A stretch of DNA of 64,000 nt from Isoetes taiwanensis (GCA_021234155.1 JAJEKV010000050.1:5851199-5915198); one strand, 5' to 3'. Counted from the first letter of the stretch, positions 24,872 to 36,800 are shown. Notes: generated by a model from the sequence alone, not told the origin. Made by a program: numbers and translations.

Positions 24872-26137
24872 CTAACTATTCTTGATAACGCCCGGTGGGA
24901 TGGATTGTCCTCTAGGAACTTCTTCACTTGGGCTGTTCCCACCTGAATGACCCAAGTTCCTAAGGACGTTGACTGAAGATCCACCCTGCAAAGCTCTCGC
25001 CAAGTCTTCGACTCTGCGGTCGGACGTGATAAGATCGCGGGTCACCGCCAGATCTTCCCCGCCCACCTGTAAGGTATGGCGAAGTCGAAAACATCGAGTG
25101 CTACCGCTCTCTTCACCGGGACGGCATACTTTCGGTGTTGAGGGGTAACCGCCGCATGCCGCCAAATCGAGAGCGCTAATTAGCATCGATACTCCTTCCT
25201 CGCCTCTTGGGGTGAATTTGCGGTGAATTACCGCTATTCTTCCATCCATCAACAGGGAAGGTAATAACGCAATGATAAATGGTCGCTAGGTAGACGGGTC
25301 CTCGGCCATTCGGTATCCAGCTCGTGGTGCGCGCCGCACAAAGTCATCAACCTCCACCGTGGTGAGCTCCACCGTAGTCTCCGACCGCTGTGAAGCCCTC
25401 CCCGAGGTCAAACCGCCTCTTCTCTGGGGAGGTGTTGTGAAGAGCTTGCCGTTAGGATGTTCGAGGTCGCATAACGGATCCCCATCCGTTCTGTAGGGCA
25501 AGGAACTCTTCCTCCGTCGGTAGTTGATTTTCTGCCTGGTCCGCCTCCATAGTCCGCCTCGATGTCGGCCTGTAGGCTTGGATGTGCCGGAGGTCGACTC
25601 TCCCCGTAAAGTGTCGGCTTCCCTTACTTGGGTGGGAAGTCGATGCTCCTCGGACGATGAAGTCGCCCAGTCCGCTCTTCCTGAGTTGGTGCGGCAACTC
25701 TTCAGTGTCTATACTCCCTTTCCCAAGACCGGGAGGTTTTGGATGTCGCTTAGAAGCGTAAACTCCTCGGCCGACCATAATGGGGGCTAGGCTTGTAATG
25801 CCTAGCCCAAGGGTGGCGCTGACTCTAAGAGTTTGCCGGCTTCTCTCGTCTTGCCACTCCTCGCTCGCTTGTCGCCGCGCTCCTCCGTTGGGTCGAAGCT
25901 CGACATAGTCTTCCTCCTCCTCGATTCTGTTCGTCCGAGTCCTCCTCTTGTTTTTCCTTCCCCGCCCCTGTTCATACCGCTGCAAGGAGCCGTTGTTCGG
26001 CCGCTATGGCTAATGGGTCCACGTCCATGGGGGAATGGAGGTTTCCCCACGGTGTTCTCGCGACGGTGGGTGAGAAAGATTGCCAAGGCGGTGTTGAAGG
26101 AGAAGTACTTGGTCCTATTATTGACAGTTAGGACCAT
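24872..26137 (-). other. unassigned chromovirus ORFs upstream of gag
   Basis: Open minus-strand stretches at 24872-25252, 25452-25985 and 25802-26137 are GC-rich and rich in Arg, Glu and Gly. They overlap partly in frame, as expected for one longer ORF broken by small indels. A piece reads VDLRHIQAYRPTSRRTMEADQ. I recognise no domain. They could encode an extra Gag-like or spacer protein. Confidence 0.35.
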
Positions 26138-26745
26138 TGGCTCAGGTGTGCATTGCGCCTTATTTGTCAGGTATTTGGCGATGTTTGGAACATCGCCTAA
26201 TGCTGCTTGCAGGGATTGTCTAGGGACAAAGTAGCCTATGCAAGGGGAGTTGCACTAGCTACCGGGTTCTACCCTAGCTTGGAACTCGACAAGACTCTAC
26301 CGTAAGTTGGGGTTGCGTGCAAGGTTGCTTGGACATCTACCTCCTTCCCCAAGATATGGAAGATTTGGTCGACGCGTCGGCCTAAGAAGATGAGCTACCG
26401 GCGCTGTACCATCCGGCGAAAATCGAGGTTGCCATTGATTAAATGCGGAAGAAGGTATCAAACGGTTGCAAGAGCCTCGTGGAGCTGAGAAATTGGCTAG
26501 AAGGGCGGGTGCAGATTTGTAGGGTGCTATTTGAGAAATGAGGGGTCTATTTATAGAAAAGGGGAAAACCCTAATTTTTGGATGACTTGGAAAATTCCTG
26601 GGGTTGGATAATTCTAGTCTATCTGAGGTCAAAAATGGAAATTTGAAGACTAGATGAGATGTTTGAACAAGGCTAGATTACCTAAAAGATGCTATACAAT
26701 AGGTTGAAGATGATTTGGACAAGTCCTGGTGAAGAAATGGTAGGA

Positions 26746-26811
26746 GGTTCACGCCTTGCCTCGCTTCAAAACTAACATTTAGTTCTTCGACCCAGCGCGG
26801 AAATGTGAGAC
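26746..26811. repeat. chromovirus hairpin a (degenerate)
   Basis: Diverged copy of the hairpin described for 26945-27011; the outer stem is partly eroded but the TCGCTTCAAAACTAA core is kept. Confidence 0.7.
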
Positions 26812-26944
26812 ATCGATCTCATTTCGATCAAAAGGTGTCCAGTTTGGATAAACTAAGGCTGTAAGGGTGATGGGCTCATCAAATCAGACAGAATTGACCC
26901 CTTATTTGGTCGATTTGGAGCTGCTTTGGTCAAGTTTGGGCGAG

Positions 26945-27011
26945 GTCTCACAGCTTGCGCCTCGCTTCAAAACTAAATTTTAGTTTTGCGACCAGGCGCG
27001 AGCTGTGAGAC
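26945..27011. repeat. chromovirus hairpin b
   Basis: Near-palindrome: GTCTCACAGCTTGCGCCT on the left and AGGCGCGAGCTGTGAGAC on the right, with AAAACTAAA/TTTAGTTTT in the middle. As RNA it would form a long stem. Confidence 0.9.
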
Positions 27012-27180
27012 ATCACGTTTTTCGGTCTGCAAATGTCCTATTTCACTGCAATAAAAGCTAAAACTTACTAACTTGCCCTAATTAATCCAGCTCATGCGGT
27101 TAAGGTACACAAAATTGCTTTATATTACAAAATTTTCAATTTTTTACAAAAAAGGTTCTAATATGCGTTCTCCCTTTATC

Positions 27181-28433
27181 ACATTTCAAGATACATGTCT
27201 TGTCGCATTAGGGTTACTCGCTTGGCGTGAATAGTGCAAGCTGTTGAATCTTCAAAATGTTGCACTATCTTTGCTTCAGCCGCCTCTTGCATTGCCGCCA
27301 GTGGCCTCATCCGCGGACTCAAGTCTGTCCCAGAGGGCTGCATCACTTTCGCACTAACAGAGCAAAGGGGGCTCGGGGAATTAGAAGACCGTAGGCTGCG
27401 TTGGAAGTGCCTAATCTCCCAGCAGCTCTCCTCTCCACCTCCTTCCCTGTCAATCTTCTTCTTGGGTGGTGGCTTGGGAACCTTGGGCTTTGGGGGTGGC
27501 GGCTTTAAGGTCTGCGTTGCTTCGTTGGTAAGCCCTCCCTCGATGATCCTAACTCTGTTTTCTTCATAGTACTTGGTCGTAGGCTTCCCATTTCTTCATA
27601 TAAGCGGTGCTCCCTCATCTTTCTTTTCGTATATCTTTACTCTGTCGGTGGCGTATAAGCTTCACGGGCGGTCGTGGGTCATTTCTTCCTATCCCAAGCC
27701 GATTACTTTCGGGGTTTTTCGCACTTGATCCCCGCTGGAGTGCTCGGGCAGCCGGGCTGCTTTCGGGTACTACTTGCTTTCGTCGCTGGGGGGGTTTAGA
27801 AGAGCTTCCACCGCCGGTATTGGGGTTGAAGTCCTCGTCGAGTCATCATCAGGAGGAGGGGGCTGATCGGTGGTCGTTAGGTTATCACTATCTTGGGATT
27901 GCGTGCGCTTTAGCTTCCTTTTGGGCTGCTCCACGGCTTTGCCCTTCTTCTTCTTCTTCTCCTCCCGCCTATACGATTTCCTCCTCTTCCCTTTTCCTCT
28001 TCTTCTGTTCCCTCTTCTTCTCCCGGCGTTCATACTTCCTAATAAACCTCGCGAGATCTGCTTCCTCTGCTGGTTCGAGTCTCGGCTCGCTCTGCTCCTG
28101 CTGCTCCTCCGCTTCTTTTTCTCGAATCCAGGCTTCGACTTGTTCCTCAATGGTCGGCTCTGGCGTCGGCATCCTCTGTTCCTCTCGGGCATTGGTTCTC
28201 TTTTCCCTTTGCGCTCCCTCGTCCTCTTCCTCAATCACTTCCGTCCCTGCCTCCGAATGTACTTCCTCCTCTTGATCTTGCTCATTCGAAGGTTCCTCCT
28301 CATTTCGAAGAAGATTGACCGTTAGTGTTGAGGAGGCGGCTCACGGAGCATCTTGTAGAATCGTATCGGCATCAACGGCGCTGGTTGCTTCGCCTGGGCG
28401 GGCTTTCCTCGCAGTCTGCTTGGTCCGTGCCAT
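27181..28433 (-). CDS. histone H3-like protein encoded by the chromovirus (H3 tail plus H3 fold)
   Basis: The ORF starts at 28433 in a strong initiation context (AAACATGG) with M-ARTKQTARK-ARPGEA, identical to the first nine residues of mature histone H3, including Lys4 and Lys9. A long Glu/Lys/Arg-rich segment follows (to about 27970), then a Ser/Thr/Pro-rich segment, then a PKPKVPKPPPKKK linker. From about 27430 to 27181 the reading matches the H3 fold. EIRHFQRS corresponds to alpha-N (REIRRYQKS), TDL to the end of alpha-1, and LAAMQEAAEA then FEDSTACTIHAKRVTLM to alpha-2 and loop 2. RQDMYLEM ends a shortened alpha-3 lacking the usual RRIRGERA. Breaks are a TGA at 28341-28343, one frame change near 27980, and two or more stops between 27770 and 27600; some may be consensus errors. 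It lies between the 5' LTR and gag. No cellular H3 I know has such an insertion. Confidence 0.85.
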
Positions 28434-28646
28434 GTTTGACGGATCGTTAATCGGATGTCAGCGCCCAAAGATCGCCTTAGTGTGGGAGAGCAGTTTTCTA
28501 GGGCTAGAGCGGGAAAATGAGGGGGGGGTCTACATTTATTTATAGCTTGAGAAATTTTAGGTCAAAATTCAAGTTGCTTAGTTTATCATGCCAAGGCACC
28601 TATTTAATTGAAATCTACACTTATTTCAGACTTTTTCTACCTAATG

Positions 28647-28712
28647 GTCTCACAGCTTGCGCCTCGCTCCAAAACTAAAGTTTAGTTTTTAGACCAGGCG
28701 CGAGCTGTGAGA
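28647..28712. repeat. chromovirus hairpin c
   Basis: Copy of the GTCTCACAGC...GCTGTGAGA inverted repeat, on the 5' side of the H3-like ORF. Confidence 0.9.
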
Positions 28713-28836
28713 TCTCGTACATTTCTAGGTTATTTAGGTAGTTAAAACATGCTATTCTAATTAATTCCTACCTTAGAATTAGCTTTACCACATTACTTTT
28801 CTCAAATTCATCATATTTTGGTGATCTTGGCTCGAT

Positions 28837-28903
28837 GTCTCACAGCTTGCGCCTCGCTCCAAAACTAAAATTTAGTTCTGCGACCAGGCGCGAGCTGTGA
28901 GAC
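28837..28903. repeat. chromovirus hairpin d
   Basis: Best-preserved copy: GTCTCACAGCTTGCGCCT...AGGCGCGAGCTGTGAGAC, on the 5' side of the H3-like ORF close to the 5' LTR. Confidence 0.9.
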
Positions 28904-29097
28904 CACCTCACTTGGAAAATTTTTTTTGGCTTATTCTTTTTAATCTTATTAAATTCCAACTCGCTTAATTGTTACTAGCTTAGCATAACTACAAAAATGA
29001 GAAAAAAAATTTCCCACTTTTCGAGGCTTGAGGACCCTATCAAGTTAGTACTACTGGGAGCATGGCCAGTGCTTTGCTCTTGGTCTCCAAGAACATA

Positions 29098-29108
29098 GCT
29101 CTGATACC
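29098..29108 (-). other. chromovirus primer-binding site (tRNA-iMet)
   Basis: Minus strand GGTATCAGAGC, two bases from the 5' LTR end, complementary to the 3' end of plant initiator Met tRNA apart from the first T. Confidence 0.9.
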
Positions 29109-29110
29109 TC

Positions 29111-30606
29111 TGTGACGTCCCCTGCTCATATACGATGCCCGCACCGTATACAAATAGGAGTTCATCCCCCGCACCAGCTCCACACTGGTACCGGGCCCTC
29201 CACATATCACTGTGACCGCCTAGAGTCCACAGTGGGAAGAGTGGAAGAGTCATTTTACCCCGTCTTCCTCAGGGCCTACCTAACTGCGGAAGCATAAACA
29301 TACACGTCAGTGACATAACATCATATATCCACCTCGAAGGGTGGTCCATCACATCTGCATAGACAAGATCAGCACCATACATATGGGAGTTCCTACCCAA
29401 GGCTCAGACTCAAAGGGATGACTGACGGCTTGGGTCTCCAGAGTTCATTGCAGACAGAATTCATGGCAATGGATTTGGCTGGCATAAGAACATGGCTTAG
29501 GATTGTCCACTCCATCCGCCCCTCCTGTGCACACTTTGCAGAGTAGGTTGAAAAAGTGTTGGGACCTGACTGTAGCCCGCCGGGTGCATAGCCAAAGGGG
29601 CTATTCCTGGGTTACATCTCCCCAGTCCCGATGGGGCAGGTAGGGATCACTCCCTCCAGAGATCTACATGCTAACCCAAGGTGACTAGAGGGCCACTGCC
29701 CTTATTCGACTTCGACCCACTGGAGAGTGACGCATCACCCCACGGGTGTCGAGCCCATGCCTTACCCACACGCAGTGGCAAGCCATTAGACCTAGTCACT
29801 CTGATCCCCGGTAGGCCTTACACACCAGAGGGATCGGTCGAGGGTTAGAACACGAACCTCATTCTAAGCCAGTCTGGCCCCTTCACCCACAACCAGGTGG
29901 GCTCCTGTACACAGGCCGAATCTAGTAATGCACTAAGAGGGACTAGCTAGGAGCATCATCTACTAAGCTTTAAGTCTCTACCCCCCTTCCCAATACAATG
30001 AGTCCACAGAATACAATCATCCATCATATGATCATAAATAATAAGAATTAATCTAATACATAGAGTTAATTCTTTAGTTAGAGTCAATCTCAGGGTCTGC
30101 TTGGCTACAAAGGGCGATCTAATAGGCTAAACCTACTGGTTCGAAGGCTGGAATGAGGTCTAAGCTATTCAGTCGACCAAATACCTGATCCCTGGTTCAC
30201 TCCTCTTGATCCGAAGGCGTCCATGTCTCTGTTCTGTTTCGGGATGCAGTCGGAAGGATGATCTGACAAGCTGGGGCGTACTGGCAGATCGTGGGAGTTG
30301 GAATTGACTCCTCAGGCGCGCGAATCGGAGCTTAGAAGGTCTGTGGGCGAAAAAGGGAATGTTAGGGTTTGGTGCCTTATGTAGGCTATTAGTTAGATTT
30401 AGGGTTTTCCATGACCCTTGGTCTACTTTAATGGGTTAAAGGTCTAAAGGTGCGCGCATTGCTAAGTGTGCGCACCATTGCAAGTTGCCCCCTAGGGCGT
30501 CCTTGCTTGGGTGTATGTCGGCGTACACGTCGACTGGGCGGCGTGTACACGTGACGGTGCAATACGGTATACGTCTTGAGACCGTATATCGTATTGGAAC
30601 GTCACA
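29111..30606 (-). repeat. chromovirus 5' LTR
   Basis: 1496 bp, with the same ends as the other LTR. It keeps CAG/CTG at positions where the 3' LTR has CG. Confidence 0.95.
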
Positions 30607-30886
30607 TTCCCATATTGAAGTTCAAACATTTTTTGAAACAAGCATTCCAATTCGCGCTCAAATACATTCAAATTCAAATTCAAATGAATTCAAATTCGGT
30701 CACAGTAGGTAATTCGGATTAAACCCAGCAATGCTGGGATTTTTGCTGTTCTATTCACACGTAATGCAAATCAAGGGCCATTAATCCTTAAACGGGTCAT
30801 AGAGCCACCGGTTTCACTCCAATCTCCCTCGGGCAAGTGGAAGGTGCTTCTTCTTTGCTGGACACAGTCTCCCAATTTTTGTAGCA
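30607..30886. other. MULE sequence between chromovirus and Ulp1 stop
   Basis: Contains a short (AAATTC)n-like run at 30665-30695 and probably the 3' UTR of the Ulp1 gene. No coding region. Confidence 0.5.
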
Positions 30887-33800
30887 TCACTGCAAATGCT
30901 GGTCGATCTCAGCATGCCCAAACCATTTGGAAGTATCCACAACCTGCAACCGGGGAAGTTAGCAGGAAGTTCGAATAAGAATAGATAAAATTGGACACAC
31001 AAAATACCCACAGACTGGTCTTTGGTGTTGCACATATCCTGCAGGAACCTCTTGATGAAACAAATCGTGTAAATACCACAATCCTGGGTGTTTTCTTGCT
31101 GAGGGACCTTCAAAGAGACGCAGGAGGCATTGTGCAATCTCGAGGACTCGAAATTCCACCTCTTCATAATGTCAGACACGAATCTGTGGCCAAAGGAATC
31201 AGAGGAAACAACAAGATTGCGTATTAAACGGGAGCAAATCATCGAAACGAGAGCGAAAGGAATATTCCTCAAACATTCCCTTTTTTTTTACAAAAGGGGG
31301 TAAAACGAGGTTAAAAAAAAAAAGGATGCATGAAATTCTATTTTGACCCCCCCAAAAGTGACTAATTTTTTTGTGCAACGAAAGAATTGACTTTTTTAAA
31401 GTGTCATTTTTCTTAGCAAATAGAATGTTCTTGAAGTATATATTTCTTGAGAGAAACCCTAATTTCGTGAGAGGATAAAATATTTAAAAAAATTGAAGTT
31501 AGTCCAGAATCAAACTGTAGTATTCTCAAAATTTGAAGATAGAATCTTCATATTCACATGCAAAATTTACAGTCTTTTTCTAAGACTCAGTTATGTACAA
31601 AAGTGTGAGGAGTGATGAGAGAGGGATCCAGGACGTCATCATATTCATTTATGCCATCCTCATCACCTTCACTTCTTTCACTGTCACTAGAGGAAGTGCT
31701 TGAGTTATCTTCCTCATCACTATCAACAGATGGTGTAGCATTGCCACCACCTTCTTCATCCTCTTCTTCGTAATTACAAGCTTTTTTAAGCAAATTGACA
31801 GTCCTCTGGCATAGACGATTGTCAGATTTCAATTTAAAATCATAGCACAATATAGTCACGTCATTAAGGATCAGCTCATCCCTACAACCCACCTTCTTGG
31901 ACTTTCTCCCTTTTCCTTGGCTTCTCATTTCTAACTCATATCTACCTTCAAAAGCATTTTCTGAGCGTGTTGCAAGCCAATGAATCTTGAGTTTAGTGAC
32001 TAAGCCTTCCTCCTTGACTGTGTCAAGCACTTTTGCTATCCAGAAAGGTCGACCTTTGTCATCCTCCTCAGTTGGAAGAGCAATGAGCATACCCTTGGTA
32101 ATTTCTGTGATATTACCTTGAGGCTCATTCCCGCGTCTTGGTCCGAGGTACATGACTCGATCCTCGTCTTCTTCTACTGCAGGTGCTAATGTAGCATTGC
32201 TTGGACCTGCTTGGTGCTGGGGCTGATGGAAGGTGTTAGGCCATTGAAATGGTTCTTGCAATTGTCTTAGGGCTATATTTTTCACAACAATTTTCTGTTC
32301 GAGAAAGAAATTACTCCACCACATCCGATCTTCTTCTAAGAAGTACTTAAAGCCTGAGGAAATTCCATTTTCAATGGCTTTTAAGGATGACTCTGGGGTA
32401 CTTTTCTTCTGCTTGGACTCCTTAGGATTTTTGAGAGGAAGTTGTTCAGCACGTTCTATGAAGGAAGTGTCTGGAATATATTTAAGGAAGCGTAATCCCT
32501 CTGGTGGACTCCAGTCCTTAGTTGTGGTATACTTCTTCCCCTGTAAGAAACTCTGGCCATCCTTCAAGTAGAACTTGATGTGACGTTGAAAGGTGAGATC
32601 ATTCAACTTGTTCACAGCTTGTTCTCTGTCTGAACGTTGAGAGAAAACAAACTCTCTGAAATCAGCAGTCTCTTTAAGAAGATCGATCACTGGAGTGGGA
32701 GTGTAAGAATCTTCAATAATTCGAACTAATGTAGGAAGAGAGAAAGCCTTCTTCCTTCTAAGGCGCACAGAAAATCTGCTGAACATTTGGTCAATCTGAT
32801 CATGAGTGTGGCCTACAAGTAAGAAACCGAGCTTCACTTTTCTAAAGATCTCTAGCTCCACTAACATAGCACAGTATGCAAAGAGTGTTTGATTCTTGTT
32901 CTCCCTTGTAGTATTGTCAAGTTGCAGGTAAAGCACTGGTGGTAATTGCTCTTGCTCGCACAGGACCTTGTTAAGAATTGTAATTGTGAGGTTCGGGTCA
33001 CCATGCAAGTTTGGATATGTCAAAAATACTTTGCACTTTAGACTTCCTTTGAAGACCATAGCTCCTACAAGGTGGACCTTAACAAAACATTCCTCTGGCA
33101 CATCTTTAGGAATGTTCAAGAAATGTGGTAGAGTAGTTTTTTTTTGGTCCATTCCATCAATCACAACAGACATATATTGCAATGGACGTTCAAGAGCTTT
33201 TTTTTCTGTGTTTGGCAAGCTTTCTTCTCTCTCACGCTTGTTGTTTCACGACGTCCGCAAGGTTACATTGCACAATATCTGTAGAAGAAATCAGGTCAAA
33301 GCATTTTCTTTAAAACAAGTGAGAGATTGGAGAACATGAGCTTACTTCTTTCGACCTCTGTCTTTGCAGTTTCTCTTTGACTTTTTAATTCTGCACACCT
33401 TGAGCAAACAGACATTCTATGTCTCCTGGGAATTTTCACTAAACCGAATTCACTTTTCCACAATCTGGTGAAGTGTGAGTAAGAGATGTGCTGAAGCTGA
33501 GTGCAAGTCTCTTTGTACTCATTAAAAACATCTTTTTTGGTGATGTTATCAGTTAAATGATACATGTTGCTGTTAGGCAGCTTCTCACATGTTTCTCTAA
33601 AATATTTCTCCATCCATGACACAGCAACAAGGGCATGCATGGTTACAACTCTTCTTGGTCCACAATGATCATCAATTGCTGGATTTTTGTCCAGTCTTTT
33701 GTGTATTCTAGACATTCTGGTGGACCCTAAACGGTGGACAACCATAAAGCATTTCTGGCAAACTTCTTGACGGTTAATGTAGTGCAAGAAGGTGTTGCGG

Positions 33801-36800
33801 TCTGGTCTTACATGGTAGGCCAAGTAGGCATTCTGGTCAGCCAATGTCATTGAACTGTAGTTGTCTCTAATTGCTCGTAATTTAGACATGTTAAATTTGT
33901 TGATGCAACCCAATGAGCAGCATTTACTTCTTAAAAGTCTTCTCATTTTATGCTCGTCCATAAGGTTTCTTCTTCTTACAGAGGAGCATGCTCTCAAACC
34001 ATAATCCACCTTGAATTTCTTGGTGGACTGGCTAGAGAATGTGTAATCTCGTTGCACTTCGTTGGTGTCTTCATCTTCTGAAGAGAGTTCTACTCTGGGG
34101 GTGACCTCCTCTGCCCTTAGTGGTGTGCTTGTAGAGGAGAACAAACCACGTGAAGCTGTACCCGGATAAGGCGGAGGTGCAGTGTTGAATGAAGGAGATG
34201 GGCCACCATATGATGTGCCAGCGAAAGTTGTTGTAGCGTCTTCACAGGGAGTTCGTTCAAACATATCCCTTATAGCAGACTGAAATTCTGCAAACCCATG
34301 TGTCACCACGTTTGTGTGAAGAGGAGTAGATGCTGCAGGGTCGTCTTCATTTGTAGTGAAATCGTGGTGGGAGAAGCGATGGAGAATCTCGCAGTCTTCA
34401 GAACGTGCTGTATTCCTGGCATGTGTAAGTGAAGATGGAGAAACAACAAACGGCAGAGGTAGTCTGTTCCGAAAAATTTGCTGAGGTCGAGCCATTGTAG
34501 TGTCGGGGGATGGTACAAATGGTGGTGGAAGATTGCTACGTGCAACAAGTGAGGCTTTGAAAGGAGGTGGCAGCCGGTTTCTTACTGGACTTGGAGAGGG
34601 TTGGAAAGGTGGTGGCAGTCTACTAGTTCTTGGACTCCTGAGTGTCTTGAGAAGCAAGAAAGACCTTGTCGAGGTAGATGTTGAAGAAGCATCTCCGCCT
34701 TGTGTTCCATCCGAAGTAGAGGTACTTGGGCAAACAAATGGTGGTGGAAGTTTGTTCTGGCGGTTAACCATGTCAAACAACCGCAAAAATTGTGGGCTTG
34801 TTACTAACTCACAAGTCGATTGGACTAATGATATTCGAGAATACAAATGCTATTAGGAATAGTGTTTTGTGTGCATCATTTGTTGTGTGTGCAAAGATGC
34901 TATTCGGTAATACACTTGTCCGAGTGTTTGGACAAGGCGTATTCGCATCACATAGAAAAACACAACCGACGGTGGCCTACCTTTAAAAGGAAAATCGAGC
35001 GCCTCGGGCCGTATTGATTCGCCAGAGATTTAGTCGCCAGCCCGAGCGCCTTCCGATCAATATTCATTTGCTGTATTCCGATTTACATAGCGAAAACAAT
35101 GGACAGGTAAGCATGTAAAGTACATAGTACGTCTTTTTTATGTTTCCTGATTTGCTTTTGTAGGCCAAAGTGTATTCCGGAATACACTTTGCACTTCGTC
35201 AGTAAGCAAAGTGTATTCCGGAATACACTTTGCTCTTCCCCTGAAGGGCAAAGTGTATTCCAGACTACACTTTGCACTTCGCCAGTAAGCAAAGTGTATT
35301 CCGGAATACACTTTGCTTGTCTTTTTGAGAACACTTGTTTTTTTGCACTTAAATGACACACTTTTTAGCTGAAACAGACCACTTTTCAGGTTAAAAATAA
35401 CACTTTCGAGCCCAATTAAGGCACAAGAAATTGACTTAGAGTGACAATATTTTTGCTTGTTTTCCTGTCTTTTTCTGGCCTTTAGGGCACAAGATTAGTA
35501 AATGTTATTCTGGAATACAGTTTTCGTTTGAATTTCTGTCTTAACATGGCTGTTTTAAACGTTTTAGTGGCAGGGAAGAAGGAAGCAAGAGGGCATCAAA
35601 GAAATCTCAGAAGCCTAAGCGTCCACACCATCAAAAGCACACCGCTGACACGGACGAGCCTGCTATTTATGAAAACTATCAAACGCAATAGTTCGTAACC
35701 AGGGGTGCAGATGGAAAATACAGCACACTGACGTTTCTGTACGTCTGTAAAAGTGCTTGGAACAAAAGGTACGCCGACTCCGAGTTTGTTAACCTTGGGA
35801 CAATAAAAGATGTCTCCGAGGTTGCCGGACAAGGAGGTCAGGTGGGGAGGCTATCCTTCAAGACCTCCCAAGGCTTCATTGTTGTGGACATCGCATTCTT
35901 TAGAATTGTCAGTGTGCAACCACAGGCACTGTACAAATTTTTTGCACACTACCGGACAAAACGAACCCTGTGTTCAGTAATTAGACAGGTTTGTTCCAGT
36001 ACAAGCGAGGACTTTCCTGTCAGTGAGTCCGAGCAATCAGATGGAGAAAGGTCACAATCACCACCTTCTGCTAGTTCTTCAGGGAGGTCATCAGATGGAG
36101 GTTCCCAGGAACAAGACGAGGAAGAGACCCCCTGTGCCGCCAAAGAAACTTAGCAGGCCAAGGGCAACCATAGCTGCTAAAGAACCAAAGAAGCGAAAAG
36201 TACAGCAGCTTGAAATCACAGAAGTCCCCGAGGAAAGCTCAAAAAAACAAAAGGGAAAAGGAAAAGCTCCCGGAGTTGCAATAAAGGAAAAGAAGGTTGA
36301 TAAGACCTCTGAAAGAATGGAGGTTATTAATAGAGAAAAATTTGTACAAGGGGTGATTTATCTTCCTGTGACTAGCATGAGGCTGCCCCCAAAGAATGAG
36401 TCTGGCGAAAGGCCGCTTCAAGTTCGAAAAATTTATGCCGACCACTTAAGGGACTTGAAGGACAGAATTAGGAGCAATCCAAATGCTCATGTGGCCCCAA
36501 TAGTTGTCCTTGTTGACAGGGAGCAATGCAAAACCCCCCAGGAATATGACAGAGAAAACGCAGAAACATACACTCACTACGTCTTGGGAGGAAATCATAG
36601 CTTCAAGGCAAGAAGACAGCTGTACAAAGAAAAGAATAACCCCAGGTACCTCTCTGTCTTGTGCGCAGTTTACTGTGGTCTCACCGACGAGGAAGCAAAA
36701 ATCGTTGCCAACACCCATAATGCTGACAACGAGTACAAATTAAAGATGAGCTTCGTCGACAAGATCCGATTTATGCACAGGGAGTATATGATTTTTAAGG

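Larger units (their letters stand above)
26138..27180 (-). other. chromovirus non-coding spacer with two hairpins
   Basis: No supported coding region. It contains two of the four 67-bp inverted-repeat hairpins (26746-26811, 26945-27011). Confidence 0.5.
17618..30606 (-). mobile_element. 13-kb Ty3/gypsy chromovirus with extra H3-like ORF
   Basis: Two LTRs in direct orientation (17618-19104, 29111-30606) start TGTGACGT and end ACGTCACA and are flanked by the perfect 5-bp duplication TTCCC (17613-17617, 30607-30611). The element reads on the minus strand: 5' LTR, tRNA-iMet primer site, hairpins, histone H3-like ORF, hairpins, unassigned ORFs, gag, protease, reverse transcriptase, RNase H, integrase, chromodomain, polypurine tract, 3' LTR. 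Pol is in the order typical of Ty3/gypsy. Many frameshifts interrupt it, a share of which look like CAG/CTG-to-CG changes. It is inserted into the giant MULE. Confidence 0.92.

Noticed and set aside
27607-28325. Plus-strand open frames of 222 and 151 residues, Ser/Leu/Phe-rich
   Set aside because: Antisense to the Glu/Lys-rich segment of the H3-like ORF; composition is that of a complement, with no domain.
17618-30606. 1.5-kb repeats at 17.6 and 29.1 kb as a segmental duplication
   Set aside because: They have TG...CA ends, a 5-bp target duplication, primer site and polypurine tract, so they are LTRs of one element.
31012-31272. Ulp1 Cys exon read upstream through the TIR (MRNIPFALVSMICSRLIRNLVV)
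   Set aside because: That stretch is transposon terminal sequence read through; the acceptor CCACAG before 31183 gives the correct exon start and phase.
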